A DNA stretch of 64,000 nucleotides, from assembly GCF_900230215.1 (NCBI RefSeq), contig NZ_LT907982.1, forward strand, positions 620,001 through 684,000, in the 5' to 3' direction. The notes under the pieces were generated by a model, which did no database searches, was not told where the DNA came from, and saw only the letters and a program-made list of their open reading frames with translations. The number at the start of each line of letters is the position of its first letter. The first letter of the stretch is position 1. Positions 53,718 to 62,708 of this stretch are shown one piece after another. The stretch comes from Jatrophihabitans sp. GAS493. Its GTDB lineage: Bacteria; Actinomycetota; Actinomycetes; Mycobacteriales; Jatrophihabitantaceae. A program made the position numbers and the translations under genes.

Positions 53718-53752
53718 ATTAGCAATACTAATGGTTCATCAGAATCATTAGT
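53718..53752. promoter_or_regulatory. LysG-type binding region between lysG and lysE
   Basis: ATTAG-CAATA-CTAAT (53718-53732) is a perfect 5-base inverted repeat, and ACTAATG / CATTAGT (53727-53733 and 53746-53752) a second one sharing it. Both are AT-rich against a GC-rich background, and TTAGCAAT recurs just before the lysE start. They lie immediately ahead of lysG. Confidence 0.65.
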
Positions 53753-53789
53753 TGGACTACAGCCTGGCCGATCGCTAGCTTTAGCAATC

Positions 53790-54416
53790 ATGACCTCGCC
53801 CGCCCTAACCGCGCCGGCCGCGCTGGCCGCCGGCCTCTTCTTCGGGCTGTCGCTCATCGTGGCCATCGGCGCCCAGAACACTTACGTTCTGCGGCAGGGG
53901 CTGCTACGCAGCCATGTGCTGGCGGTAGTCGCGATCTGCGCACTCTCCGATGTTGTCCTTATCTTTGCCGGTGTCGGCGGGGTCGGTGTTGCGCTTCACG
54001 GTCGCGCCGGGCTACTCGAAGTGGTCCGGTTCCTGGGGGCGGGCGTGCTTCTCATCTACGCGGCGCTGGCTATTCGACGCCTGCTGCGCGGCGAGTCGGC
54101 GCCCGCCGCCGATCAGGGAGTCGTCACCTCGCTGGCCGTGGTGGTCGCGACGTCGCTGGCCTTCACCTGGCTCAACCCGGCGGTCTACCTCGACACCATC
54201 GTCCTGCTTGGATCGGTCGCCAACAGCCACGGCAGCCAGGAGTGGTGGTTCGGTCTCGGAGCCATGGTCGCCAGCATCGGCTGGTTCGTGGCGCTCGGCT
54301 TCGGGGCGCGGCTGCTGATCCCGTTCTTCCGAAGCCCGCGGGCCTGGCGCCTGCTGGACGGGTTCGTCGCCCTCGTCATGGCGACGACCGCCGTACGGGT
54401 GCTGCTCGCTGGCTAG
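53790..54416 (+). CDS. lysE: LysE/ArgO-family amino-acid exporter
   Basis: The 208-residue protein has about six membrane helices and LysE features: 'GLSLIVAIGAQNTYVLRQGLLR' near the N-terminus, 'FTWLNPAVYLDTIVLLGS' in the middle, and 'SPRAWRLLDGFVALVM' near the end. It exports L-lysine and/or L-arginine. ATG 53790 gives the normal N-terminus within a longer open frame. LysG next door should switch it on when basic amino acids build up. Confidence 0.92.
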   Translation: MTSPALTAPAALAAGLFFGLSLIVAIGAQNTYVLRQGLLRSHVLAVVAICALSDVVLIFAGVGGVGVALHGRAGLLEVVRFLGAGVLLIYAALAIRRLLRGESAPAADQGVVTSLAVVVATSLAFTWLNPAVYLDTIVLLGSVANSHGSQEWWFGLGAMVASIGWFVALGFGARLLIPFFRSPRAWRLLDGFVALVMATTAVRVLLAG

Positions 54417-54438
54417 TAGTTCGCTCGCGGCGGCACGG

Positions 54439-55689
54439 TCAGTCCGCCCAATATCCAAGACTGAAGGCGCTCGTGTTGTAGACGGCCAGGATGACGCATA
54501 GCGCGAATACCACCCGCAGCAGCGTCCTACTTCGTCCGGCGGCCGTGGCATAGTCGGCGAGTCCGATGAAGATCGGGAAGAACGACAACTCGTAGCGCGC
54601 CGCTGATACGTAGGTATAGCTCGTCATGAGACTGACCAGGGTGGCGACGATGAGCGTCGCCTCGGCATATTGGCGGCCTCGAAGGAACAGCACAGCTGCG
54701 ATAACCGCTATCGCGACGAAGACCAGGTCCAGAGCGAACTGCACCCGACGGTCCGGGCTAGTCGCGTTGAGCGCTTTGCCGACCGTGTGGACCGCGGTCT
54801 GCCAGGGCCACTGCGCCCGACGCCCCCAGCCGAGTTGCTCCTGGCGCTGCCACTCGTTGAGATGGCCGGTTTTCGCGGCCAGGAACCCGAAGTACGCGAC
54901 GAGGCCGACCGGGCCGAAGCAGAGCCCGACCAGGTCACGGGACAGGAGAGGTCGCCGCTGCTGTCGGAACTGCTGCCCGAACATGACCAGCAAGGCAATG
55001 AAGAGAAAGAGTCCATTGATCCGAGTGAACGAGGCCGCCGCGCAGAGTAGGCCGGCGAACAGCCACTGCTGCCGGGTCCCGCAGAGCCACGCTCCGATCG
55101 CAAATACCAGGAAGAGCGCCTCGGAGTAGGAGGCCAGGAGGAATACCGAATACGGGCTGAACATGAAGAGAACGGTTGCCGCCAGGGCGACTCGACGCCC
55201 GCCGACCTCGTTCGCCAACGTCCAGATCAGTAGAGCGACACCGAGGGACGCCACGGTCGTCACCAGCCAGAGGGCGACCTCGATGCTGAGCGGGGTGATC
55301 CGTCCACCGCTGATCACCTCGGCGACGCCCTTGGCCACCACCGGATACCCGGGGAAGAATGCCTGCGCGGTTCCGGCGATGTGAGAGCCGAAGTACCCGT
55401 GCTGGATGATCGCAACGTAGTAGCCGCTGTCCCAGTGCATGAAGAGGCGGAAGTACGAGCCACTTCCGGCGTAGCGAGGATCGACCGACCGATGGAGCGT
55501 GTTCGCCAGCAGGCCGACCGACGTTCCGAAGGCGCGGGCGGCAAGCCAGATAGCGACGGCGGGCCAGAGCACGGTACGTCGGCTGTCTCCAACGCCACGC
55601 GGAATTGGGAGGATCGGGCCGCGGCGGCGGAGTGCGGCTGACCCGCTGAAGAGTGCTGCTTCGTCTGTCACAGATTCCCGTCGGTTCAA
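54439..55689 (-). CDS. PIG-V-like mannosyltransferase (GT-C, membrane)
   Basis: The 416-residue protein has about nine or ten membrane helices. After the first helix comes 'RLFMHWDSGYYVAIIQHGYF', the HWDSxxYxxIAxxGY-type block of PIG-V and actinobacterial mannosyltransferases with the catalytic Asp, then 'TAQAFFPGYPVVA' and 'FSPYSVFLLASYSEALFL'. It likely adds a mannose from a polyprenyl donor on the outer face of the membrane. The N-terminal ~40 residues are Arg/Gly-rich and probably cytoplasmic. It stands alone. Confidence 0.85.
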   Translation of the reverse strand: MNRRESVTDEAALFSGSAALRRRGPILPIPRGVGDSRRTVLWPAVAIWLAARAFGTSVGLLANTLHRSVDPRYAGSGSYFRLFMHWDSGYYVAIIQHGYFGSHIAGTAQAFFPGYPVVAKGVAEVISGGRITPLSIEVALWLVTTVASLGVALLIWTLANEVGGRRVALAATVLFMFSPYSVFLLASYSEALFLVFAIGAWLCGTRQQWLFAGLLCAAASFTRINGLFLFIALLVMFGQQFRQQRRPLLSRDLVGLCFGPVGLVAYFGFLAAKTGHLNEWQRQEQLGWGRRAQWPWQTAVHTVGKALNATSPDRRVQFALDLVFVAIAVIAAVLFLRGRQYAEATLIVATLVSLMTSYTYVSAARYELSFFPIFIGLADYATAAGRSRTLLRVVFALCVILAVYNTSAFSLGYWAD

Positions 55690-55905
55690 GCACCCATCGC
55701 GCTCCAGTCGGTCAATCTAGCGCCAATTTCACAGCCAATCCACTGCGCTCCGGTGGATCTTCAGGATTGACGGAGCCGGAGTGAGACCTCGACTACCTGC
55801 AGTAGCGGGTCGATCAGACTTCGTCACTCCGAGCCACACCGGCGGCTGAGGGTTGGTAGCGTCCGACCGTCAAGCAAGCGTGCAGGCCTCAGGAGAACCA
55901 ACTAC

Positions 55906-56937
55906 ATGATCAGCATTCGCAGCCGTCACAGTCCCCAGACCGATGAGTCGGCCAGCGTCGCCCATGGGCCGGGGCGCACTACGCTGATCGCCGGCATCGC
56001 CCTGCTGGTCTCGGTCGCGGTGATCTACTTCCTGGTCTGGGAAGGCGAGTCGTTCGGCAGCACCGACGGCGGGCACGTGGCCATCGTGCGCAACGGTGGC
56101 CCGTTCGACAACACCAAGATCCGGCAGGTCCTGCAGTCCTCGTCCGGGCGAACCAACATCGGTATGTACTCGTCAATGCATGAGTACCCGACGTCGCAAC
56201 GGTTCTTCACGATCAGCTCATCGGCCAACGCCGACAGCAACGAGTCCGTCACCGTGCCGACCAGCGACGGCGTGAACGTCGGGATCGAGGGAACCGCTTA
56301 CTTCACCATCAACACGCTGCCCGGCTCCGACGGCTCGTACTCGGTGCTCAAAGCCTTCGACAATGCCTACGGCACCCGTAAGTTCAACTGCCCGGACAAG
56401 AACTCGCGATCCGTCTGGGAGGGCGACGCCGGGTTCTCCTGCTTCCTCGATCAGATCGTGGAACCGGTCATCAACAACGATCTGCGCACCAGCGTGGGTG
56501 ACGTTCGCTGCCAGGACCTGGTGAGCTCCTGCTCGCTGGTGCAGAACGCAACGGCCACCGTCGACCCGTCGACCGTCGGGGCCGGAAACGTCAACCTAGC
56601 CAAGATCGAGGCCGGCATCTCAAGCTCGCTGCTCTCCGACCTGAACGAGACGCTGGGCGGGCCGTACCTGACCAACGTGCGCTTCAATCTGGCCAAGATC
56701 GATCTGGACCCGAGCGTGCAGGCGGCCATCTCCAAGGCACAGTCGGCCTTCGCCTCGGTCTCCCAGAGCCAGGCCGATCTGAAGAATGCACAGATCGAGG
56801 CGCGCGCGAACGCAGCGAAGCAGGCTGGGTACGCCGCCTGCCCGGTCTGCGCCCAGATCGATCTGACCCAGGCGCTGCCCAAGGGAATCACGGTCTATGC
56901 GCCGGGCAACGGCAACATCGCCATTCCTACGAAGTAA
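55906..56937 (+). CDS. SPFH/band 7-domain membrane protein
   Basis: The 343-residue protein has an N-terminal helix (about 26-47, 'TLIAGIALLVSVAVIYFLV'), then an SPFH-like part ('HVAIVRNGGPFDN', 'VTVPTSDGVNVGIEGTAYF', 'VEPVINNDLRTSVGD') and a helical tail ('SQADLKNAQIEARANAAKQAG'). Extra cysteines occur ('CPDKNS', 'CQDLVSSCS', 'CPVC'), suggesting disulfides outside the membrane. AGGAG precedes the ATG. The next small membrane protein follows in the same frame after a short repeat, so the two probably work together. Confidence 0.8.
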   Translation: MISIRSRHSPQTDESASVAHGPGRTTLIAGIALLVSVAVIYFLVWEGESFGSTDGGHVAIVRNGGPFDNTKIRQVLQSSSGRTNIGMYSSMHEYPTSQRFFTISSSANADSNESVTVPTSDGVNVGIEGTAYFTINTLPGSDGSYSVLKAFDNAYGTRKFNCPDKNSRSVWEGDAGFSCFLDQIVEPVINNDLRTSVGDVRCQDLVSSCSLVQNATATVDPSTVGAGNVNLAKIEAGISSSLLSDLNETLGGPYLTNVRFNLAKIDLDPSVQAAISKAQSAFASVSQSQADLKNAQIEARANAAKQAGYAACPVCAQIDLTQALPKGITVYAPGNGNIAIPTK

Positions 56938-56955
56938 GGCGATACGCTCTCGCCC

Positions 56956-57012
56956 GGACGGACTGGCAGACGGACCAGCAGACGGACCGAGAGACGGACT
57001 AGGAGACGGAAG
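56956..57012. repeat. 12-bp tandem repeat ending at a start codon
   Basis: Four full units of the form RGACGGACYNNN and a truncated fifth (AGACGGAAG) run without gaps up to the ATG at 57013. The last junction creates the Shine-Dalgarno AGGAGA (57001-57006), so repeat number could alter initiation or spacing. Confidence 0.9.
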
Positions 57013-57363
57013 ATGGCGGCTCGGCTGATCGGCTTCGCGATTCTTGGGATCGTCCTGTTCATCGCGCTGTTGGCGGCGGTGTACCTGATCAGCAAGAGCC
57101 GCCAGCCGAACGGCGGCCGGCGCGAGAAGGACATCAGCGTGCGGCCGTCGCTCTGGTGGGCCGACTCGCGGGCCATCAACGAAGGCCATGCAACCGAGTT
57201 CAGCATCATCCGCGTCGATCAGCGAACTCAGGAGGTGTTGGAGCGCCGGATCCTGAGCCGGATCGCCAACAGCCTCCCCGACTATCAGGCCCGGCTGGAC
57301 GCCGAGCAGGACAAGGCCTACGAGATCGCCCGTACGGCCAATGTCGGGCTGTACCGCCGATAG
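57013..57363 (+). CDS. Small single-helix protein following the SPFH gene
   Basis: The 116-residue protein has one N-terminal membrane helix ('LIGFAILGIVLFIALLAAVYLI', about 5-26) and a soluble tail with 'PSLWWADSRAINEGHATEF' and 'RILSRIANSLPDYQARLDAEQDKAY'. AGGAGA lies seven bases before the ATG. No family was recognised. Close linkage to the SPFH gene suggests a partner protein. Confidence 0.65.
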   Translation: MAARLIGFAILGIVLFIALLAAVYLISKSRQPNGGRREKDISVRPSLWWADSRAINEGHATEFSIIRVDQRTQEVLERRILSRIANSLPDYQARLDAEQDKAYEIARTANVGLYRR

Positions 57364-57389
57364 GCGAGGGCTATGGAGTCGACGCGCTA

Positions 57390-57422
57390 GCGGTCATCCC
57401 GCGGTCATCCCGTTGTCATCCC
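57390..57422. repeat. 11-bp tandem repeat across the 3' end of the lipoprotein gene
   Basis: Three 11-base units (GCGGTCATCCC, GCGGTCATCCC, GTTGTCATCCC) cover the lipoprotein stop codon at 57405-57407. Each unit carries TCA, the reverse of TGA. Because 11 is not a multiple of three, gain or loss of units would move the C-terminus. Confidence 0.85.
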
Positions 57423-57887
57423 GTTGTCGATGACAGCCGCGCCGATCGGGACAAGGCGGCGGGCCAACTCGACCAGCACGACGACGTAGTGCTCCTCGGC
57501 CGTGGTCCCGGTTGCCGGAGCCGAAGGGGTGGCCGGGGTCAGCTCAAGGGTGAAGGCACGACTGGACGGATCGAAGAGGAGCCGGTCGATGCGCGGGGCC
57601 AGCGCGCTGAGCCCGGATGGCTCGCGGAAGGCCAGCAACGCCGAGGCGGCCGGCACGCTGGCCGGCAGGTTGGCCCCCGCAGTGCACCACGACCGAGCCT
57701 CGCCGGCGTCGAAGAGCACCCGCGTCGTGCGCACCAGCGAGTTCTCCGACGGCGCACAGATTGCCCATAGATTCCAGGCGGTTATCGCCCGAACGGCCTG
57801 ACTCTGACTGCTCGGCGCGCATCCGGCCGTAGCGCCGAGGAGGAGCATCGACGCGGCGGCGAGAGCCAAGCTGCGAAGCGAGCGCAT
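57405..57887 (-). CDS. Lipoprotein of unknown function
   Basis: The 160-residue product starts with a lipoprotein signal ('SLALAAASMLLLGATAGC', Cys at about residue 23). The rest is an Ala/Ser-rich domain with two further cysteines ('WAICAPS', 'SWCTAG'), which may pair. No family was recognised. The stop codon lies inside an 11-bp tandem repeat, so the final residues may vary. Confidence 0.6.
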   Translation of the reverse strand: MRSLRSLALAAASMLLLGATAGCAPSSQSQAVRAITAWNLWAICAPSENSLVRTTRVLFDAGEARSWCTAGANLPASVPAASALLAFREPSGLSALAPRIDRLLFDPSSRAFTLELTPATPSAPATGTTAEEHYVVVLVELARRLVPIGAAVIDNGMTTG

Positions 57888-57992
57888 GAGTACCTTGAGT
57901 TGGGCCAGCGGCGAATAGTCGGGGTGGGGACGCGAGGTCCGGCGGAGGGCGCTTCTTCGAACGTAGTTCTCCGAGCCCGGAGTGGGAAGGGC

Positions 57993-58715
57993 TCAGCTGA
58001 CCGTGGAGAGGGCGGCCGCGACGGCAAACCCCAGGACGGTGATCAGCCCGGCGGCATTCCCGGTCTTGCGGGTGGCCTCGGGGATCATCGCGTCGATCAG
58101 CATCACCAGGAGCGCTCCGGCGGCGAAGCCGTCGATTCCGGCCTGGAATCCGGGGGATGCGACCCCAGCGAGGGCGTACCCGCCTACGGTGGCCAGCGTG
58201 CAGACCGCGGCGATGAGCAACCACAGCCGGCGGATCCAACCAGCTCGCCGTCCCGCGGCCAGCATCTGCGTCGACGACCCGATCGCCTCCGGCAGGTTGG
58301 AGACGAAGATCGCCGCCAGCAGTCCGACGCTTACGCTGTCGCCGATCGCCAGGCCGATACCGAGCACCGCCTGCTCGGGTATGCCGTCAAGCAGGGCCCC
58401 GAGGGCGAGCGAGGCGCCGGAGCCGGCGGCCGAGTCCGAACCGGAATCCCTCGATTTTCCCAGGCCTTCGACGTAGCGATTGGCTAGGAAGTAGGTGATC
58501 GCACCGAGAGCGAGCCCGGCCGCCACCGCATGCGCACCACCGAGCGCGGCACCCTGTTCGGCGAGGTCGAAGCTCACGGCACTGATCAGCGCCCCGGCGC
58601 CGAAGGCCAGCACCGCTCCGATCCAACGCTGCGGCCAAGCGCGGAAGATGCCGAGCCACGCCCCGATGACCAGTGACGACGCGGCCAGCGCGCCCCAGCC
58701 AAGCGCAGCGATCAA
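57993..58715 (-). CDS. ZIP-family metal transporter
   Basis: The 240-residue membrane protein has about eight helices and ZIP metal-site motifs: 'LLDGIPEQAVLGIGLA' in one helix and 'VSNLPEAIGSSTQM' in the next (HxxxE-like positions replaced by DGIPE and NLPE, as in the GufA branch). These proteins import divalent metals such as Zn2+, Mn2+ or Fe2+. The start is a TTG whose last bases overlap the upstream regulator's stop (TTGA), indicating translational coupling. Confidence 0.85.
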   Translation of the reverse strand: MIAALGWGALAASSLVIGAWLGIFRAWPQRWIGAVLAFGAGALISAVSFDLAEQGAALGGAHAVAAGLALGAITYFLANRYVEGLGKSRDSGSDSAAGSGASLALGALLDGIPEQAVLGIGLAIGDSVSVGLLAAIFVSNLPEAIGSSTQMLAAGRRAGWIRRLWLLIAAVCTLATVGGYALAGVASPGFQAGIDGFAAGALLVMLIDAMIPEATRKTGNAAGLITVLGFAVAAALSTVS

Positions 58716-59380
58716 GGCTTACCGACGCTCGCCGGCCCCAGCAGGAGCGTCGCCGCTCGAACGGCGACGCCGGTGACCCCTCGGATGTCACCGCCGTCCT
58801 CGACGATGGTCGCGGTGAGTTCGCGGATCCCACCGAGCAGCAGCGTCGCCATCTCCCGCGACACCGGACCAGCCCCGTCGCGCCGGAACTGGTCGTTGTC
58901 GGCCAGTTGCAGTAGCAGTTCGATGATCGTCTCGAGGGTGCTGCGCTGCACCTCGTGAGCGATGGCGCCGAGGCCGGGAAGTTCGCGGATCCAGCTCAGG
59001 GTGATCTCGGGCTCTGATACGACCGCCTCGACATAGGCCTCGATCGCCCGCTGGATCTGGGTTTCGCGGGGTGCCGCTGGGTCTACCGCCGCCGCGATCT
59101 GCAGCTTCATCAGCTCGTTCACCGTCGTCAGAAGCGCGATGTAGCACTCCTCGCGGCTGTTGAACTCGGCATAGAAGGTGCGGCGTGAGGTGCGGGCATT
59201 CCGGACGATGTCGGCCACCGTGGAGTCCCGGAAGCCCTTCTCCCGAATCGAGGCGGCGAGCCCGTCCAGGAGCCGGTGCCGGAACGAGCCCGGCTCGTCC
59301 GTTCCGGTCGATCGGGGCCGACTCGCAGGCCCGAAACCCGTGGCAACAACCTCGGTGGTCAGGGTTTCACGGGTCGTCAC
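58712..59380 (-). CDS. TetR-family transcriptional regulator
   Basis: From the GTG at 59380 the 222-residue protein has a TetR helix-turn-helix ('LLDGLAASIREKGFRDSTVADIVRNARTSRRTFYAEF', spread over ~32-68) followed by a helical domain. It is divergent from the cytochrome P450 gene, and a palindrome lies between. The frame is open upstream, but the family start and the GTG agree. It is coupled to the ZIP gene, so regulator and transporter are made together. Confidence 0.87.
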   Translation of the reverse strand: MTTRETLTTEVVATGFGPASRPRSTGTDEPGSFRHRLLDGLAASIREKGFRDSTVADIVRNARTSRRTFYAEFNSREECYIALLTTVNELMKLQIAAAVDPAAPRETQIQRAIEAYVEAVVSEPEITLSWIRELPGLGAIAHEVQRSTLETIIELLLQLADNDQFRRDGAGPVSREMATLLLGGIRELTATIVEDGGDIRGVTGVAVRAATLLLGPASVGKP

Positions 59381-59474
59381 GTTATTACGGTATCCGATCT
59401 GTCTGATCTGTGGTGTTGTCCAATCAGTGTTTCGCTGAGCTTCCGGCAGTTTCTTAAGCCATCTTGCCAGCTCG

Positions 59475-59492
59475 CGGTACGCAGGCGTACCG
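59475..59492. promoter_or_regulatory. Candidate TetR operator ahead of the P450 gene
   Basis: CGGTACGC (59475-59482) and GCGTACCG (59485-59492) form a perfect inverted repeat with a two-base spacer, 20 bases ahead of the P450 start codon. An 18-base near-palindrome of this kind is typical of TetR sites. Confidence 0.6.
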
Positions 59493-59512
59493 TCTTCGAG
59501 AATGGAGTGCCC

Positions 59513-60880
59513 ATGACGTGGACGATGCGGGGTGAAGAGGCGGTTCACGATGCGGTGCTGCCACCGGGTCCGGCGCTACCCCGAGCCGTGGTGGGCCTAG
59601 CCATCCTGGCCTCCCGGCGGCGCACACTGCGGTGGCTGCGCAACCGCTACGGGCCGGCCTTCTCAACCAACATTCCGATATTCGGACCCTCGGTCGTCAT
59701 CAGCGATCCGGCTCTGGTGCGACAGCTGTTCATGACCAGCCCGGAGGTCGCCGGCACCGTGCAGCCGAATCTCGGGCAGGTGCTCGGCCGGAACTCCTTC
59801 TTCAACCTCGACGGGAAGGCCCATCTGCGGCAGCGAAAACTGCTCGTCCCGCCGTTTCATGGCAAGCGAATGCAGGGATACGAGGCGATCATCGAGGAGG
59901 AGACGCTGCTCGAGGCTGCGACCTGGCCGCTGGGGCAGGAGATCCAGACCCTCCCCCCGATGATGCGGATCACCCTCAATGCGATCCTGCGCGCGGTCTT
60001 CGGAGCGGAGGGCGCGGAGTTCGACTCACTGCGAGTGCTGCTCCCCAAGCTCGTCGAACTCGGTTCGCGGTTGATGTTCGTCCCGACACCGCGACTGGGC
60101 TACCAGCGGTGGACGCCGTGGGGGCGTTTCGCCGGCTACCGCCGCGAATTCGACGCCATACTCCAGACGCTGATCGACAAGGCCCGATCCGACCCCGGGC
60201 TGGCTGAGCGGGAAGACGTGCTCGCCATCATGCTGCGTAGCACCTACGACGACGGCCAATCCATGACGACCGAGGAGATCGCCGACCAGCTCCTGACGAT
60301 GCTCGCCGCCGGGCACGAGACGACGGCGACCACTCTGGCCTGGGCGATCGAACGCCTGCGTCGGCATCCGGACATCCTGACTCGACTGGTCGCCGAGGTG
60401 GATGCCGGCGGCTCGGAACTGCGCCAAGCCACGATCCTCGAAGTTCAGCGCAACCGGTCAGTCATCGACCTGACCGCACGCAGCGTGCTCGCCCCGAGCA
60501 TGCGCCTCGGTGAATGGAGCATTCCCCAGGGCTACACGGTGATGGTCGGCATCGACCTGGTGCACCATGACGACTCGATCTTCCCGAACGCGGCTGTCTT
60601 CGACCCGGACCGCTTCCTCGGCACCCATCCCGACACCTACGCGTGGGTTCCATTCGGCGGTGGGACCCGACGCTGCATCGGTGCGGCCTTCGCGAATATG
60701 GAGATGAACGTCGTGCTGCGCACGCTGTTGCGGGAGTTCGAGCTCATTCCGTCTGGCGAGCCGGACGAACGCTGGCACTCCCGTGGTGTCGCCTTCGCCC
60801 CGGCCAAGGGTGGGCGCGCCGTCGTGCGCCGTCGCGCAACGACGCAGAACGGTGTGACGCCCAACTCATCGGTAACATGA
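59513..60880 (+). CDS. Cytochrome P450
   Basis: The 455-residue protein has the P450 motifs in order: the I-helix 'AAGHETTATT' (A266-G-H-E-T), the ExxR of 'LEVQRNRSVIDLTAR', and the haem loop 'FGGGTRRCIGAAFANMEM' with Cys388 as the iron ligand. The 'EVQR.R.VID' block is like the CYP135/CYP138 type of mycobacteria. The ATG at 59513 has GGAG six to nine bases upstream. It stands opposite a TetR gene and is presumably induced by the substrate. The redox partners are not in the window. Confidence 0.9.
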   Translation: MTWTMRGEEAVHDAVLPPGPALPRAVVGLAILASRRRTLRWLRNRYGPAFSTNIPIFGPSVVISDPALVRQLFMTSPEVAGTVQPNLGQVLGRNSFFNLDGKAHLRQRKLLVPPFHGKRMQGYEAIIEEETLLEAATWPLGQEIQTLPPMMRITLNAILRAVFGAEGAEFDSLRVLLPKLVELGSRLMFVPTPRLGYQRWTPWGRFAGYRREFDAILQTLIDKARSDPGLAEREDVLAIMLRSTYDDGQSMTTEEIADQLLTMLAAGHETTATTLAWAIERLRRHPDILTRLVAEVDAGGSELRQATILEVQRNRSVIDLTARSVLAPSMRLGEWSIPQGYTVMVGIDLVHHDDSIFPNAAVFDPDRFLGTHPDTYAWVPFGGGTRRCIGAAFANMEMNVVLRTLLREFELIPSGEPDERWHSRGVAFAPAKGGRAVVRRRATTQNGVTPNSSVT

Positions 60881-60947
60881 CTCGAGCCGGCGAATCGCGA
60901 ATCCGGCGGGCCATACCCGATCGCAAGTAAGTGAGGACCACCGGAGC

Positions 60948-62681
60948 ATGGCAGGACGGCACAGTGCTTCAGGTGGGACGGGCGACTCGCCCCAGCCTGC
61001 TCGGCGGGCGCGGCCGGCCCGGGAAGCCAGGTCCGCGCGCCCCCGCCGCCGAGTGCTGACCGGCGTCGTCGTCGCCCTCCTGGTTGCCGGCACAGCCAGT
61101 TACTTCGCCTTCAAACCCGGCGACGACGCCACCACCGCCGGTCAGGCCGCGGCGACGAAGACACCCTGCACCGGCAATCTCAACGTGCCGGTGGTAGTCA
61201 GCGCCGAGCTCCTGCCGGCCGTGCAGGCATTGGCCAACAAATGGACGGCCAGCAAGCCGTCCGTCGACGGAGCCTGCGCGCAGGCCGCGGTCACCGTTCA
61301 GGACCCATCGTCGGTGGTCTCGGAACTGGCCTCAGCCGCGGCACCCACCGTCTGGCTTCCCGATTCGACCACGTGGAGCAGCAAGCTCACCGCCGTCCGC
61401 CCATCGCTGGTGACGCAGGTCGGCTCGGCCGGGACCTCGCCGCTCGTCGTCGCGGCGGCGGCGGGCAGCAGCGCCGCGCTCGGCAGCGAGGCCGCAGCCG
61501 GATGGAAGGGAGTTCTCTCCGGGAGCGTGCCGATCTCGATCGCCGATCCACGCACCTCCGGCGCCGGCGCGCTCATCACGACCACGGCGGCGTCGCAGGC
61601 CGGCACCGAGCCGGGAGCGCAAGCGCAGGTCGTCGGTCTCTTCATGCGCATGCAGACCGCTCCGCTCACCTCGCCCACCGACGGGTTCGCCAGCTTCAAG
61701 GCCAACCCGTCCACGGCCCGCTCGTTCGTGACCAGCGAGCAGCAGGTCTACGCCGCCAACCAGCAGGCCGGGACGGTGCTGGCCAAGGCGATCTACCCGG
61801 CCGGCCCGGCGGTGCTGCTGGACTATCCGATCCTCACCGTCGCCTCCACGAACCCGTCCCCGAGCGGCGCCGCCGGCGCGGCGGCCTTCGCCAAGACACT
61901 CACCTCCGCCGCCGCTCGGCTCCAGTTCGCCCAACTCGGCCTGCGGGACGAGCAGGCCGCGCCGCTGGCCGGGGCGGCCACGCTCCTCGGGGTCGAGTCG
62001 CCGGTCGTCGAGGCGGCGCCGGCCCCACCGGAGCAGCTGCAGGCCCTCTCCGGCCGGCTCTGGCAGGCCGCGCTGAAACCGTCGCACATGCTCTCGGTGA
62101 TCGACGTCTCCGGTTCGATGAATGATCCGGCGGTCCCGGGCGGCAGCTCGAAGATCGTCATCGCCTCCAAGGCCACCCAGGTCGCCACCAGCGTGGTGCC
62201 GCCGAGTTGGACCGTCGGCCTCTGGGTCTTCTCCACCAAGGCTCCCCCGGCCAATCCCTGGACCGAACTCGTCCCGCTCGGCATCGTCGGCCGGAATCGG
62301 CCGCAGCTGCTGGCGGCGGACCGCGCCCTCCCGCAGCAGACCGGCGGGAACACGGCACTCTATGCGACGGTGCTGGCCGCCTTCGCCGACAGCAGCCGCC
62401 ACTACGATCCGAAAGCGGTCAATGTCGTCGCACTCTTGACCGACGGCTCCAATGTCGACCCGAACAGCAGCATCACGCTGGCCGACGTACTGGCTACGCT
62501 GAAGACGCAGTACAACCCGGCAAAGCCGGTTCGCATCGTGACGATCGGCTTCGGCCATGATGCGGACACCGCCGCCCTGAAGAAGATCTCAGACGCGACG
62601 GGTGGGCAGTCATATCAGGTGAACGACCCGTCGCAGATCGGCGGAGTGCTCCTCGATGCAATCGTCGCCAACAACACCTGA
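60948..62681 (+). CDS. VWA-domain protein with a solute-binding-like N-terminal part
   Basis: The 577-residue protein has a basic N-terminus and a membrane helix (about 32-53), then ~330 residues resembling a periplasmic solute-binding protein ('NLNVPVVVSAELLPAVQALANKW', 'TVWLPDSTTWSSKLTAVRP'). A C-terminal VWA domain starts at about 385 with a MIDAS-type 'DVSGS' (Asp386) and 'LLTDGSNVDP'. A VWA/solute-binding fusion is common in actinobacteria and binds partners or ligands outside the cell. The membrane protein 27 bases downstream is probably its partner. Confidence 0.82.
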   Translation: MAGRHSASGGTGDSPQPARRARPAREARSARPRRRVLTGVVVALLVAGTASYFAFKPGDDATTAGQAAATKTPCTGNLNVPVVVSAELLPAVQALANKWTASKPSVDGACAQAAVTVQDPSSVVSELASAAAPTVWLPDSTTWSSKLTAVRPSLVTQVGSAGTSPLVVAAAAGSSAALGSEAAAGWKGVLSGSVPISIADPRTSGAGALITTTAASQAGTEPGAQAQVVGLFMRMQTAPLTSPTDGFASFKANPSTARSFVTSEQQVYAANQQAGTVLAKAIYPAGPAVLLDYPILTVASTNPSPSGAAGAAAFAKTLTSAAARLQFAQLGLRDEQAAPLAGAATLLGVESPVVEAAPAPPEQLQALSGRLWQAALKPSHMLSVIDVSGSMNDPAVPGGSSKIVIASKATQVATSVVPPSWTVGLWVFSTKAPPANPWTELVPLGIVGRNRPQLLAADRALPQQTGGNTALYATVLAAFADSSRHYDPKAVNVVALLTDGSNVDPNSSITLADVLATLKTQYNPAKPVRIVTIGFGHDADTAALKKISDATGGQSYQVNDPSQIGGVLLDAIVANNT

Positions 62682-62708
62682 CCCGCCGGGCCCGACGAGA
62701 GGCGACGC

